Origin: Mortierella alpina
Taxonomy: Eukaryota > Mortierellomycota > Mortierellomycetes > Mortierellales > Mortierellaceae
Length of the DNA stretch: 64,000 nucleotides
Direction: 5' to 3'
Assembly (NCBI GenBank): GCA_029449245.1
Contig: JANATF010000002.1
Span: 372,001-436,000, forward strand
In this document: positions 53,181 through 63,494 of the stretch, piece by piece
Position numbering within the stretch: position 1 is the stretch's first letter
Layout of the letters: each line of letters begins with the position of its first letter
The notes under the pieces: model-generated
Told to the model about the DNA's origin: nothing
Databases searched by the model: none
The model's input: the letters and a program-made list of their open reading frames with translations, nothing else
Program-made: the position numbers and the translations under genes

Positions 53181-54487
53181 TTGTTCCCCGGCTTATATTT
53201 TATTTAAACTTCAAAACATACTGGCGTTTGTCGTGCTATCGAACATTGGCTGGCTTGAATCTTGTTCCCATTCTTAGGCATACCAGATGATCTACACAGA
53301 CACTTGGGGGTTGGAACCGGTTCTCAGCGCGCCGCGGTTCCGATCTTTTTCCTGTGCCAAAGATCCGACCACCACAATTTTTGACCAATGATTCATTTTT
53401 GGTCAAGAATCTCTACTCTCAGCATGCAGAGAGGTTAGTTAGCATTAAAACAGAAGTCAACGATGATTGCACGCAATAGGCTAAAAGCCAAGAACCTGTT
53501 GAGCGGCGGTTTTCACCGGTTCCAGGTATAGGCAGTGACTGCTTGCCATTTTTTGACCAGCCCAAAGGCTGTGAACGGTTCGCATCCTTATAAAGTAGAC
53601 ACTGTCCTCACAGTCTATCGGCAACAGGATGTGAGGATAGTGTCTGCGTAGATCCTCACAAAAGCTCTGGTGTGTCTAAAAATGGAAACAAGGTTCAACA
53701 AGATTCGAGTTCCATCCCAGCTCTCAGCAAGAGCGACAGCACCACTAACACCAGTGCGTTTTGAAGTCTAAGGGAATGTAAGCCGGGGAACAGGTGCTTC
53801 TATTATGCATTGTTCGCATGTCTATCGGTAACAGACTGTGACCATAGTGTCTGCGTAGATCCTCACAGAAGCTCTGGTGTGCCTAAAGCAGGAGGCAAGG
53901 TTCAACAAAGTCTGAGCCCCATTACAATGCTCAGCATGAGCGACAGCACCACTAAGACCAGTGTGTCTTGAAGTCTAAATGAAATATAAGCTGGGGAACA
54001 AGCGCTTCTATTACGTGTTGTTCGCATGTCTATCGGTAACAGACTGTGACCATAGTGTCTGCGTAGATCCTCGCAGAAGCTGGTGTGCCTAAAAATGGAA
54101 ACAAGGTTCAACAAGGTTCAATCCCATTCCAACTCCCTCCGTGGGTGACAGCACCACTAACACCAGTGTGTCTCGAAGTCTAAGGGAATGTAAGCCGGGG
54201 AACAAGTGCTTCTATTACGCGCTGTTCGCACGTCTATCGGCAACAGACTCTGCGAGGAATGGAGGAGCTCCAACTGCCACCTTTGAGCATAACATGGCAG
54301 AGTTTAGAACCAGAACTAGGCTGGGGCATCTGTCTGCTCTCGAAGACAGTGAGTCGGAAAAAAGAACATGAGCAAGCTAGCCATCGATGTCAGTTCGAGG
54401 CAAGTCCGTAGACAAAAGCCACTACACTGTAGGACAGATGGTACGACACCTGCAGCGTGAGTGGAAGCCGGCATCACGGCTATAAAA
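52494..54487. promoter_or_regulatory. Paired TATA boxes of the divergent copies
   Basis: Only the two ends of this interval are meant: TATAAAAG at 54480-54487 for the right gene and its mirror at about 52487-52494 for the left one. The genes are transcribed away from the palindrome centre. A leader intron (54672-54770 and its mirror image on the left) has a GTAAGG donor and CACCTAG acceptor. Confidence 0.55.
52720..54255. repeat. ~205-bp satellite units around the palindrome centre
   Basis: Repeated block with TCTGTTACCGATAGACATG, GAAGCACTTGTTCCCCGGC and AGGATCTACGCAGACACTAT, occurring three times leftward and at least three times rightward in opposite orientation. The unique spacer 53181-53793 contains a more diverged pair and about 300 bp of unrelated sequence. 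Confidence 0.8.
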
Positions 54488-55420
54488 GGGCTCTCTGCGC
54501 GCCTTCGAGGCAGTTTGCTCAAAGAACCATCTTCAAGACCTCGATTCCCTGCATCACCGACAAGAACAGCCGCAAGAACTTTCACACGAACCTTAGCAAG
54601 AACCATCGCGATTTGCAGCACCTGTCACAGACACCACAACAAGCCTCACAAACTCCTCTCTACTTGTGAACTGTAAGGATTTAGACACATTTTCTGATCC
54701 TACTTTTCAGTACTAGCACAGCACCTTACTAATTTCTGTCCTTTCTCTTCCTGCCCTTTGCATGCACCTAGATTTTTTTCAATGAAGCTCTCTGTCGTTA
54801 CGATTGCGTTGGCGATCCTGCAATTGGCTGCATCAGCCGCTTACCTTCCAAAGGATATCAATGGCACTCCTCTCGTTGATGGTGAGAAATACTGCGTCTT
54901 TGTTCGTAACAACAACGTTGCCGAGCACGGACGAGGCTTTCTCAATACTCAAGGCGGATCTTGGCTGCGCATTGGAAACGCGCGACAGCCGTTTACCTTC
55001 AAGAACATCAAGCCGTTTGGGGAGCAGAGATTCACTCTTGCAAAGGACGAGGTCTTCAAAATGTCGGGAGACAGAACTCGTTTGCCATGCTCCAAGTCAT
55101 TCATGACAACGGAGAACGGCGGCAAATTGGAACAATTTGTTGCAAGGGAGGAGCATCGAGATCCAAGATCGGGACACTACTATTACAAGATGATGGTGTC
55201 AGGCCATTGTGGCATAGGTGCGTCGTGCGCAGACTACGACGTGATGGGAATCAAAGAAGATGGTACAGGAATCAAGTACCTCTACGCCATCGACGAGGCC
55301 TGTGGCAGCTACACTTCCCCAAAGTATTACTTCATGCCTGAGGGCCGCTGTCGATTCCTTTAGTTTTTTATTGAACTACTTCTCCCCGGTGCAAGGCACG
55401 GGTGTTCTATTCACCGCCTC
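53794..55420. repeat. Right arm of the 1.63-kb inverted repeat
   Basis: See left arm. Beyond 55421 similarity continues for about 100 bp but with many differences, so the identity boundary is sharp. Confidence 0.93.
54782..55363 (+). CDS. Small secreted protein, palindrome copy 2
   Basis: Same 193-residue product as the left copy: signal peptide, then a Cys-containing domain ending near MPEGRCRFL. One silent base differs. The TATA box at 54480 and the leader intron are also identical, so both copies should be expressed alike. Confidence 0.75.
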   Translation: MKLSVVTIALAILQLAASAAYLPKDINGTPLVDGEKYCVFVRNNNVAEHGRGFLNTQGGSWLRIGNARQPFTFKNIKPFGEQRFTLAKDEVFKMSGDRTRLPCSKSFMTTENGGKLEQFVAREEHRDPRSGHYYYKMMVSGHCGIGASCADYDVMGIKEDGTGIKYLYAIDEACGSYTSPKYYFMPEGRCRFL

Positions 55421-57417
55421 CAGTTTTAGATAAAGTATATTCAGCCTTTCCATGGGACTCTTGCGTGAACCTTTCTGTTTGTTTGGAAGTGACAAAATGA
55501 CGATGCAGGGTCTGCAAAGTGCCATTAATAAACCCTATTATGCTGTGAGTAAAGAGATGCTTTTATGAGTGACGCATCATCGTACCGGTCAACATAATTG
55601 GCAAAATGCACGAGGCACTGGTCGGCACAGACGCGTCGAACTTACTTAGCAACGCCTCAATCGTCCGCATATATATACTGTAGTACATTTTGACGACTGC
55701 CCGTTCATATCCATTCCACCTTCTGATCCTGATCCATCAAATCCTGATCTGTCGAACTTAGTCTTTTCATCGATAAGTGTCTACGGCTACCAGCAGCGCC
55801 GCTACATTATATAATTTCAGAGTCCTGCCTCACACAAGATACTTAATAGCTCTTCATCGTCTTGACTCTCATAGCCTACAGTTCGTTTCTGAAAATGAAT
55901 CTTACAGCTCATGCATATAGGAATTGATCCATTGGTTTTAATGCATTTTACGCTGGTCAACTTCGTTTGCTCGCCAGGAGGTCCAGAGATTCATTCGATA
56001 CAGTTGGCTTTGGCTGGGAACCACATAGGACTGTACTACAACTCGGAGTCGTCAATATGTTACTTCTAACCCCAGAGAACCACAGAGGCAAAGAAGCAGA
56101 GTGGCAGGCGACTGTCATTATTTTTACAGGACCTTTCTGCATGGTACTACCCCTAACAGCGGACAGCACTCTAGCGAGGCACAGACCAAGGTGAGCCGAG
56201 CATTCCAGTATCATGAGGTGCTAGGTCATGAGATCAAGGGTCGCTGGAATATTCATCAACATTCTTTCTCTTTGATGCACGCCCTCTACTTCATAAGAGG
56301 AATAAAGGAAAAAACGGTAATCATCGAAATATATATTTCATGCTGATCAGGTAATGCATGTGGTGATATACACCATTTGTAATTAGTAAAATCTGTAGCA
56401 GCCGCCAGGAGATCAGTTCCCAGAGTCCAGAGAAGACCCTCCCTTGTAATAAAATCCCTGTCTTCTCATTCTCCAGTCGTGCCGTTTACTCCTCCATGTA
56501 CCCATGACATAACATATTTTGGAAACAAACGTCAAGTTATGTGCTGCAGATCCATAAGGCGTCTTTTGGTCCAACCATACTCATCCCTTAACCGAACTTC
56601 ATGCAAAAGCCCTCCCGTCGTGCTCCCAGGCAATTTAGTAAACAATAACATACAGGAGGCACAGGCCAGGGTCGAGCAAGGCGGCGTGATATTGCGTTGG
56701 CGACAGAAAGCAAAGCCAAGCAGAGTGAAGCTAAGGTATACGACTGAAACGCCAGGGTAAAGACGCCTAAGGCCGAGAAGGTCAGGGCGAAGAAGGGCAA
56801 AGCCAAAGAGAGCAAGGCTAAGGTCAGGACCAAGATGGCAAAGACTGAGATCACCTGTCAATTTGTATCATACATATCGAAGGAAGACATGAGCAACTTT
56901 TTGTCGCGTCCTGTCTTCAGTTTCCCCTATAGTAAACAAAACGCCTTTACCTCCCAGACATCACTAAAATCACAGTTGAAGCTGAAGCCGACAGTATTCA
57001 GTAGCGAGGTGGACCCATGAGATAGCCAGGAAGTGGACAGAACCGTCCACGTTAAAGGAGCGACGAAGGGTATAAGATCTTGCATGATGAGAACGAGCTA
57101 GACGAAACCGCGTGGGAGGACTTGAGTATCTATACTCCTGATGAGATTCTGATTATTCTGATTCAGCAACGTTCCACAACGAAGAAAAAGTAGTTTGGAT
57201 ATCATGAACATAACAAGAACACCTACGCAAGAGAACGTTGTATAATACTTGGCGGTACTTTGTACGAATGTGGTCATTTTGGTGAATAATAGTAGAGAGC
57301 GATAGGTTGAAGAGTCTACTATACTGCAGCAACATATGGTACACCACGACCATTGATACGCGGAACGCCGTGCTCGAGGGTATTTCGTAGCAATTGAATA
57401 GACATATCCATGGCATC
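55421..57417. other. Intergenic with a degenerate Lys-rich remnant
   Basis: Mostly non-coding. A plus-strand stretch about 56690-57019 encodes Lys/Ala-rich sequence (KAEKVRAKKGKAKESKAKVR) interrupted by stops, probably a decayed gene. No RNA genes seen. Confidence 0.35.
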
Positions 57418-57420
57418 AAA

Positions 57421-57449
57421 CCCGTGGCGTAGCCACGGGCACCCTCTAG
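57421..57449 (+). repeat. GC hairpin followed by CTAG
   Basis: CCCGTGGC-gta-GCCACGGG, then CACCCT and CTAG followed by T. The same stem is at 8557-8578. A hairpin a few bases before CTRR is how Helitron 3' ends look; no other Helitron feature is seen. Confidence 0.4.
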
Positions 57450-57532
57450 TTAATATATATCATAACGTAGGCAAAGTCTGCCTTTGTAAGAATGGAATGA
57501 GGTTGATTATATACTAAAGACTGCGCCTGCGG

Positions 57533-57730
57533 ATGAAGCACTTGCTTGTTGGAGGTTTAGTGCTTGGCATTATGGGTCTGTATATTGCACTGGCTTATTG
57601 TCACGAATCGAGCTTCAACTTCGCTAGTTCTCACTTAGCGGACCGTTCGATACCTTGGCCCATGAGCATCAGGTTCAGGAATGCGAACGTAGTTTCGGGA
57701 ATGGGCAAACGGGATATGCCCGTTCATTGA
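57533..57730 (+). CDS. Putative 65-residue secreted peptide
   Basis: Starts MKHLLVGGLVLGIMGLYIAL, a good secretion signal. A ~40-residue tail follows that contains a dibasic site (SGMGKRDMPVH) near the end, as in processed fungal peptides. No similar gene in the window. Short length makes it uncertain. Confidence 0.35.
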   Translation: MKHLLVGGLVLGIMGLYIALAYCHESSFNFASSHLADRSIPWPMSIRFRNANVVSGMGKRDMPVH

Positions 57731-58448
57731 CACATGCCCGTGCTGTGGACTCCGCTGCACACCTTCGTCCGACTGGTCGTCGTCTCGGCAAAAGGCTTTA
57801 AAGCTCCTTCCTAAAGGGCTTACCGCCTGGCAAGGAGCCCTTTCTGGCTCTCACATTCGTACTTCGCGCCAGATATCCCTCGTTACACATCAATAGCTCT
57901 TCGCCAGAACAGAATAGCTTCAGTCTGTATTATAATTCAATATACAGTATTCCGCCCTGAACCTGTCCCCTGTTGCTCACTCGCTCTGAAATCTGCCCGT
58001 CAGCTCTTGAATCTACCCTTTTACTGGCAGGCCGTATTTGTGGATAGTTTATTCATTGATAGCCATACTCTGGTTGTACGGAAAATGTGCAATAGAGTAA
58101 ACACTTTGCTACTGAACATTGGAATGTTTATATCGAGAATCTAGACAGGGCAGTGGGCAGAATGACCTTTCACATGGGCAAAGGAACAGGGACAAGGGAA
58201 GTGGCAAGGCAGGAGGGTTCAGGGTATGATCAAGGATGTATTCAAGTTACTAGGTAAGGACTAAACTAAGATGAGACTACAAGGAGTATTTATACTAAAG
58301 GGAGGTGCGCCATGGTGCGCGCCGCACCACGGTCATGGGTCAAATCAGAAGGGTAACACAGCAACAGCCTGACCCAAATAATGATTTGTCGACTCTGGCT
58401 TGACCTAGGGGTTGAGGACGCGACATCTAGGGCTGAGGACGCGACAGT
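57731..58448. other. Intergenic, nothing recognised
   Basis: 3' flank of the cysteine-rich gene. Small inverted repeats (AAGGGCTTACCGCC to GGAGCCCTTTC) only. Confidence 0.4.
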
Positions 58449-58886
58449 TTACTGCCAACCATGCAAAACGCTTAGGTGAGAGCCTTTGATACAGTAGAAT
58501 GCAGAAGGCATGAATGCAGTATCAAAGAATCTGTAGTCGTTGAATGAGTAATCGCAAAGATCGCTGACCGAACAAGCATTGACGATCTGGCCTCCGGTCT
58601 CAGCCTTAAGCACGGGGTCGTTCGTAGCAGAGACCTTCCACTTGCAATCACCGCGGCGACCGGTCATCAGAAAGATGACGCGCGCGTGATCCTCCCATCT
58701 CTGACAAAGGACGGCTCCTTTGGCTCTAGCTCTAAGGAGGACGTCGCTGTATAATATTTGCTCTACGATCTCGCAGTCATTCAAGCAACTGCTACCATCT
58801 CTCTTGCAAAGTTTACCCTCGATCTGGGCTGTCCATTGTGCGTTCACGGTGAAGGCGAATAACAGAGCCAAGAGAGCGAGTTTCAT
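58449..58886 (-). CDS. Small cysteine-rich secreted protein
   Basis: 145 residues from MKLALLALLFAFTVNAQ (signal peptide, cleaved near NAQ). The mature part has ten or so cysteines: GKLCKRDGSSCLNDCEIV, AVLCQRW, RRGDCKWKV, NACSVSDLCDYSFN and FYCIKG. This is typical of fungal secreted effectors or wall proteins. The Met chosen begins the signal peptide; eight upstream codons are open but do not look coding. Family unknown. Upstream lies the minisatellite also found before the 32.1-kb secreted gene. Confidence 0.68.
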   Translation of the reverse strand: MKLALLALLFAFTVNAQWTAQIEGKLCKRDGSSCLNDCEIVEQILYSDVLLRARAKGAVLCQRWEDHARVIFLMTGRRGDCKWKVSATNDPVLKAETGGQIVNACSVSDLCDYSFNDYRFFDTAFMPSAFYCIKGSHLSVLHGWQ

Positions 58887-58910
58887 GTTGACCAATAATG
58901 CGGTAGTCAT

Positions 58911-59299
58911 TGAAAGCCTAGTGTGTGATTCCTCTGGTTGGGGTAAACCTAATGCCCAATATCATAGCCATAACCTCGTAAGCGTCTTACACTTAAGAAC
59001 TAACGAAGTCTGACACGTACTACGACGAACCTTACCTGGTTCGTAGTCCGGTGGCGCTGACGTGTGTGATATAAAGATGTGATGTTTTAAGGTCGAGAGG
59101 TAGAGAGCAACGAATTAAAAATCGCAAGATGGAACAGATGGATCATGCATTTATAGGAGATGAAAGTGTGCTAGAGAAGTTATAGGGGTATCCTTGGACC
59201 ACTTGCGTGGGGTTCATAAAAAATCGAGTGCCGAGGTCGCGAGTAAAATAAAAAGAGGCTGGCCCGCTTAGAACGGAGGTATGCGCAGATCAAGAACAC
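58911..59299. other. Promoter region of the cysteine-rich gene
   Basis: Non-coding, AT-rich, no separate gene seen. Confidence 0.35.
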
Positions 59300-60590
59300 T
59301 AAAAAGGCGTGAGAATGTGTAGAAATATGGTAGTGACAATGCTTGGGTAGCATAAAGAGAATACGAAAGGTGCATGAAGAGAAAAAAGGGGAATGGGAAC
59401 GTGCAATGACGTGAGAAGCGAATACATAGAATTATCGTATGCAGATCGCAGGAACTAAGAGGACAGAGAACCATGATAAGGGTGGGTAGAATGAAAAGAA
59501 ATATACACAGCGTATAAACAAAAAAGAGGGGTGTGGGAACCTTGAAAGGGTGTGGTGGACAGCGAATAGAATTATGCGCATTGCAAAGAGGAGCATGGGA
59601 ACGTGCAAAAGCATGGGAGTAGGACAAGAAAAAAATAGGAACCACATCGCTTGAAAAGGAAAGGCAGGACGGGAACTTGTCAGGGCATGGATAGCAAAAA
59701 GAGTAAATAACCAAAGCGCGTGCACACAGAAAGGGGCATGGGAACGTGCAAGGCGTAGTAGGCAAAGGCAACAAAGAGACTATGGTAGAGGTCTCGCCAG
59801 AAAGTCATCGACCCAATATATTTTTGATATAGAGAGCTCAATAGAGTCCTCGTACCACCTTCATGGACTCTTAAAGCGTCTAATGACATGTCCCTCCATC
59901 CAGAGCTCTATCCACAGCTGAGAATCTTGAATCGACCAAGTCACGTAGAAGTGGGCTCTCATGGTTGTATTCAATCCCCATTCAAAGCTCGAAAATATAT
60001 TGGGTCGATGACTTTCTGGCGAGACCTCTAGCGACTGCAGCAGACAGACAATATGCACAACGCACTACCAGAAAGAAAAACGAGATGTAAGATGGAGCAT
60101 GTAAAGCGCGTAAACAAAAAGAAAAAAGGGGCGTGGGTAGCGAAGGGAGAACATCAGCAAAGACAAGAGAGGCGAATGCACAGCGCATAAGGAATGGAAA
60201 GGGTCATGGGAGCGTGCAAGTCTATGGGTAGCGGGGGAAAAATGCATGCGTCGAGCATGAAAAAAAAACGAGCAGAGGAAGACGCAGGGAGTGAGTGGAA
60301 AACGAAGGTAAAGATGTCATCCAGAGCGCACGAACATAAAGATCAGGCGAACATGCCAGGGCGTAGAGTAAGAAAAAACATGCCACGCACAATGCATGGA
60401 AAGGTGCAAAGACGTGAGTAGACGAACATGTACAGAGCATAAACAAAAAAGGGACCACGGGCCTGTGCAACGAAACAAAAAGGAAATATTGGACACGTCT
60501 GGTAACATGTTAGGCTGCTGGTCGTGGAACGAAAAAATATTATACGCATAGTGCATGAACAGAGAAAGGAACCATCTGCGCAACTTATTT
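59300..60590. repeat. Degenerate ~75-bp minisatellite, copy array 2 (interrupted by MITE)
   Basis: More than ten irregular units with GCGCATGAACA..AAAA, GGGGCATGGGAACGTGCAA and GCGTGGGTAGCGAA. Split by the mariner MITE at 59788-60028. Confidence 0.7.
59788..60028. mobile_element. Mariner-type MITE (241 bp, TA target duplication)
   Basis: Perfect inverted repeats of at least 36 bp, starting GAGGTCTCGCCAGAAAGTCA and ending in the mirror image. They are flanked by TA (59786-59787 and 60029-60030). The interior is non-coding with a further GAGCTC-centred pairing. Confidence 0.88.
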
Positions 60591-61229
60591 AAGAGGCATA
60601 CCGTAGACCTTCATACTGTGAAGAAGTTTCTGGCGGGTCATAAGAGATGAAATGGCTCCTCATTCCAAGCGTGGACCGAACTGTACATGTACTCGCTCAA
60701 ACAGAGGGGATGCAGGTAACAAAAGGAAATATTAATACCATTTATAACATGTATTAATATAATAGAACCTACACCTGGGGGTGGGAAATACATCTTGCTC
60801 GAGGCAGCCAAACGTTCATAGCGACGTTGCTTTTTGATCCTCGATGGACTCTTCCTTTTTCATGCCGAGAGAAATCTAGTTGCCAGCATCCATAAACAGG
60901 GTTCACAGTTGGCATAAGCGCCGACATCAACTTCAAGAACACACCGAGAATAGAAGGTGCGAGGTCGAATAGGGTCAAGATGGTCGTTAAACATAATTAA
61001 GGGGATACAGAGAAGAGAGAAGGAAGGGAAAAAAGGTAGACGTACCGGGTGGAAAAGTGCCTCCGTTTCCCACAAAGCAGCGACGCTACACACCTCTTTG
61101 TTCAAGAGCTGACGTCTCTCTCTCGTCGGCAAGTATATCCAGCTAACAATTACCGAACGAGGCCAGCATGTTATGCTACACACAAAAAGCAACACGCAAA
61201 GACCCATTGAACCAATATCTTGATTTCCG
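60591..61229. other. Intergenic, nothing firm
   Basis: Contains CGACGTTGCTTTTTGATCCT at about 60819, also found in both duplicated blocks near 40812 and 44985. Confidence 0.4.
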
Positions 61230-61836
61230 CATCACTCCGCATCCTCTGGCTCATCTGCATGCCCATCGTCCTTGCAGAATTCCCATGAGGCGCTCGGTGC
61301 AAACCCGAGATTAAGCGGAGTAGTAACTGAAGGCGGTGTTATCGGTGGTGTCGGCCGCTGGAGTCTTGAGCGGAGGAATACAATACACGGAGAGCGCATA
61401 AGTGGAGTTAGAGAGAAGGTATTAGCAACTGGAAAAGTGCAACCCTGGACGGAGATAACAGTCCATACCTTGGTGCGCGGTGGGGTCTGTTACTGCACCA
61501 AGCCATGCAACATCACGGCAATGCTCCACTTGTTGATATCACAGATCACTTGCATGTTGACAGAGTATTTACGGGTAGAACGGGGTAGCGAGTTGAACAA
61601 CCAAAGGTGTATGGATGATCAAGGTATTCATAATCAAGCAAACTGCTGTTGTACCTTTTCTTTTTATCAAAATACCAAGAACCGTGAATTGCTGGCTTTG
61701 ATGAAGCGGGATGGTCGTACCATCTAAGAAACCGATGCAGCCAGGGAAGCCCTCCAGCCGCATCATTGGGCCCTGCGGCGAGCATCAGGCTACTTATCCA
61801 TTGGGAGGAAATGGGCACTGTGCCTCTATTGTGCAA
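61230..61836 (-). pseudogene. PIF/Harbinger-type DDE transposase relic
   Basis: Pieces in different frames read GFPGCIGFLDGTTIPLHQ (first catalytic Asp in the GxxDGTxI context), then KPAIHGSWYFDKKKRYNSS (the DRKKxYS part) and, further on, QVICDINKWSIAVMLHGL, which fits the C-terminal INxxxIACxLHN block. Frames shift at least twice and the N-terminal third is missing where the 480-bp repeat begins (61831). Dead fragment. Confidence 0.65.
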
Positions 61837-62313
61837 TATTCACCAGAGTCCAGTAGTAAGTACACAGAGATACGAACGCGTCTACTATCGTAGACTCCTT
61901 AACAAAGACCAACGAGTCCAATCAAAACAGTGAAAGTGCTTGCCTAGAAGATACAAAATGTCATATCTAGAAGCTTGGCTCCAGGTACCAATCATGGACC
62001 TTCGCCAGCACGAACTACATGAACCAGAAAGATGTTCCTGGTCCGGATCAGTCATCCGGTACCCATGCTATGTAGTATTGGCGTAACGTCTAATGAATTA
62101 GGATCATGGCCAATCATTCAGAAGTTAGGACACGCGCCAGGCTATAGCCTTCCGCTATCCATCTCTTGGCAATGACTCCTTCACCTATCTATCTACCCAA
62201 CATTACATCTCTGTAGTAACAATAAACATGTATAAATACCGGTGTGTGGTCAGTGTGGACCGACATCTTTTTCTCACTTACTTTCCTACCATAAAACTTG
62301 CCTACACGTTTCA
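61831..62313 (-). mobile_element. 480-bp repeat family, copy 4
   Basis: Full-length inverted match of 17224-17711, from TGAAACGTG at 62313 down to AATATTGCAC at 61831. One end cuts the Harbinger relic. The other supplies the stop codon of the truncated F-box gene. Confidence 0.8.
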
Positions 62314-62961
62314 GCACGGCTCTGCAGGAGTGGGCTTTGTGCAGGTACTCGCCTTGCAACGGTCGCACGTGTTCCCAAGACAACCGTTACAGACACTGCT
62401 AAAAGGCACTACGCTTCCGCATTCATGACACTGCGTATCCTCTGCTAGATCCTCTGCCAAACATGCGCTGACATTAGCAGACACCGCATAAGAGATGCGC
62501 AATCGATCGCGGTACTTGTGAGTCATTGCGCGTACGGTACTGGCTTGGCCTTTGCTTTTCAAATGTGTGAATACGTCGATGTTGACATGGTCCAATTTCC
62601 TCATCGCGCGCACCAAGGCCTGTGCCAGATCGACCGCATTGATATTTGGGCACCTAAGGACAGTAATGCTGGTGATGCCCCTTGACACCAACTGGACAAT
62701 GCCTGCGACGCTCACGTGAGTGCCAGAGACGTCCATCCTCGTACAATGCAATGTCCAATGCCTGATGATCCCATTGAGAGCTGCATCCGCGATACGGGCC
62801 CGCGTAGTGTCATTCAGTCTCGACAGATGCATGATGCCGTGTGGCCTATGCGCCAATACTGCGCTGGACATCGCCTTCGACACTCTCTGCAGTCGAGCAA
62901 GGTCATCCAAGTTTAGGTGTTCGAGCAGAACAAGGAGTATATCGAGCGGTAGCCGTTCCAT
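62311..62961 (-). pseudogene. F-box protein paralogue truncated in its zinc-ribbon domain
   Basis: 216 residues from ATG 62961. The N-terminal F-box (MERLPLDILLVLLEHLNLDD, LARLQRVSKAMSS) is followed by LRR-like strands (MDVSGTHVSVAGIVQLVS, ITVLRCPNI), as in the 18.2-kb gene. The Cys-rich domain starts normally (CHECG, CNGC, CDRC) and then ends after CTKPTPAEPC because the 480-bp repeat supplies TGA. About 90 residues of the zinc array are therefore missing. A shortened protein could still be made, so F-box function is not excluded. Confidence 0.68.
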
Positions 62962-63494
62962 GATAGTGATTTGGCGAACTAAGATAGGCAGAGATGCAGG
63001 GAGAAAGTAGAAACGAGCAAGAATATAGGATAAGGTCGGGACAATTTTCCAATTAAAAAGTACAGCGACCACGAACGACAATAAAGAGCAGATTGACCAA
63101 ACCTGCGAGCGACTATAAGAGTGAGGATTGAGTGAGAATATATGTAAAGATTGTGCCGGATTGACCGTCCTAGCATAGACTTACCCTTAATATTTTTAGT
63201 TAGCGAAGATTAGTGTGGACGTGTCCTTAATGCTCACGTCCACAGGAGACATTTGAATACATCTTTCTTCACTCCGTTCTCGTTACTTGACAGCTCCTAG
63301 TAACTGTGTCTTTTCCTCTAACCGCGACACTTTTTTTTAACGACAATTGTGCTGCTTTGTTCAGTTGTCTCTCCAATCCTAATTGATATTCATCACACCC
63401 TCAACCATACATACATTCGCTGACTTTCCTTCTTTCAGCTCGCTTCTATCGCTATTTTTCACTACCTCATTTTTATGCCATATTTTCCTTTGTA
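62962..63494. other. Divergent promoter region / possible LTR of the right-edge element
   Basis: CT-rich and AT-rich leader sequence with a GTGGACGTG...CACGTCCAC inverted pair (63213-63242). LTR boundaries could not be set. Confidence 0.35.

Noticed and set aside
51554-55420. Palindrome as a pure assembly fold-back
   Set aside because: One silent difference between arms, an asymmetric spacer and diverged homologous flanks argue for a real inverted repeat, though long-read proof is absent.
59268-60600. Several Phe/Leu/Cys/Ser-rich minus-strand ORFs
   Set aside because: They are translations of the degenerate minisatellite; repeated because the DNA repeats.
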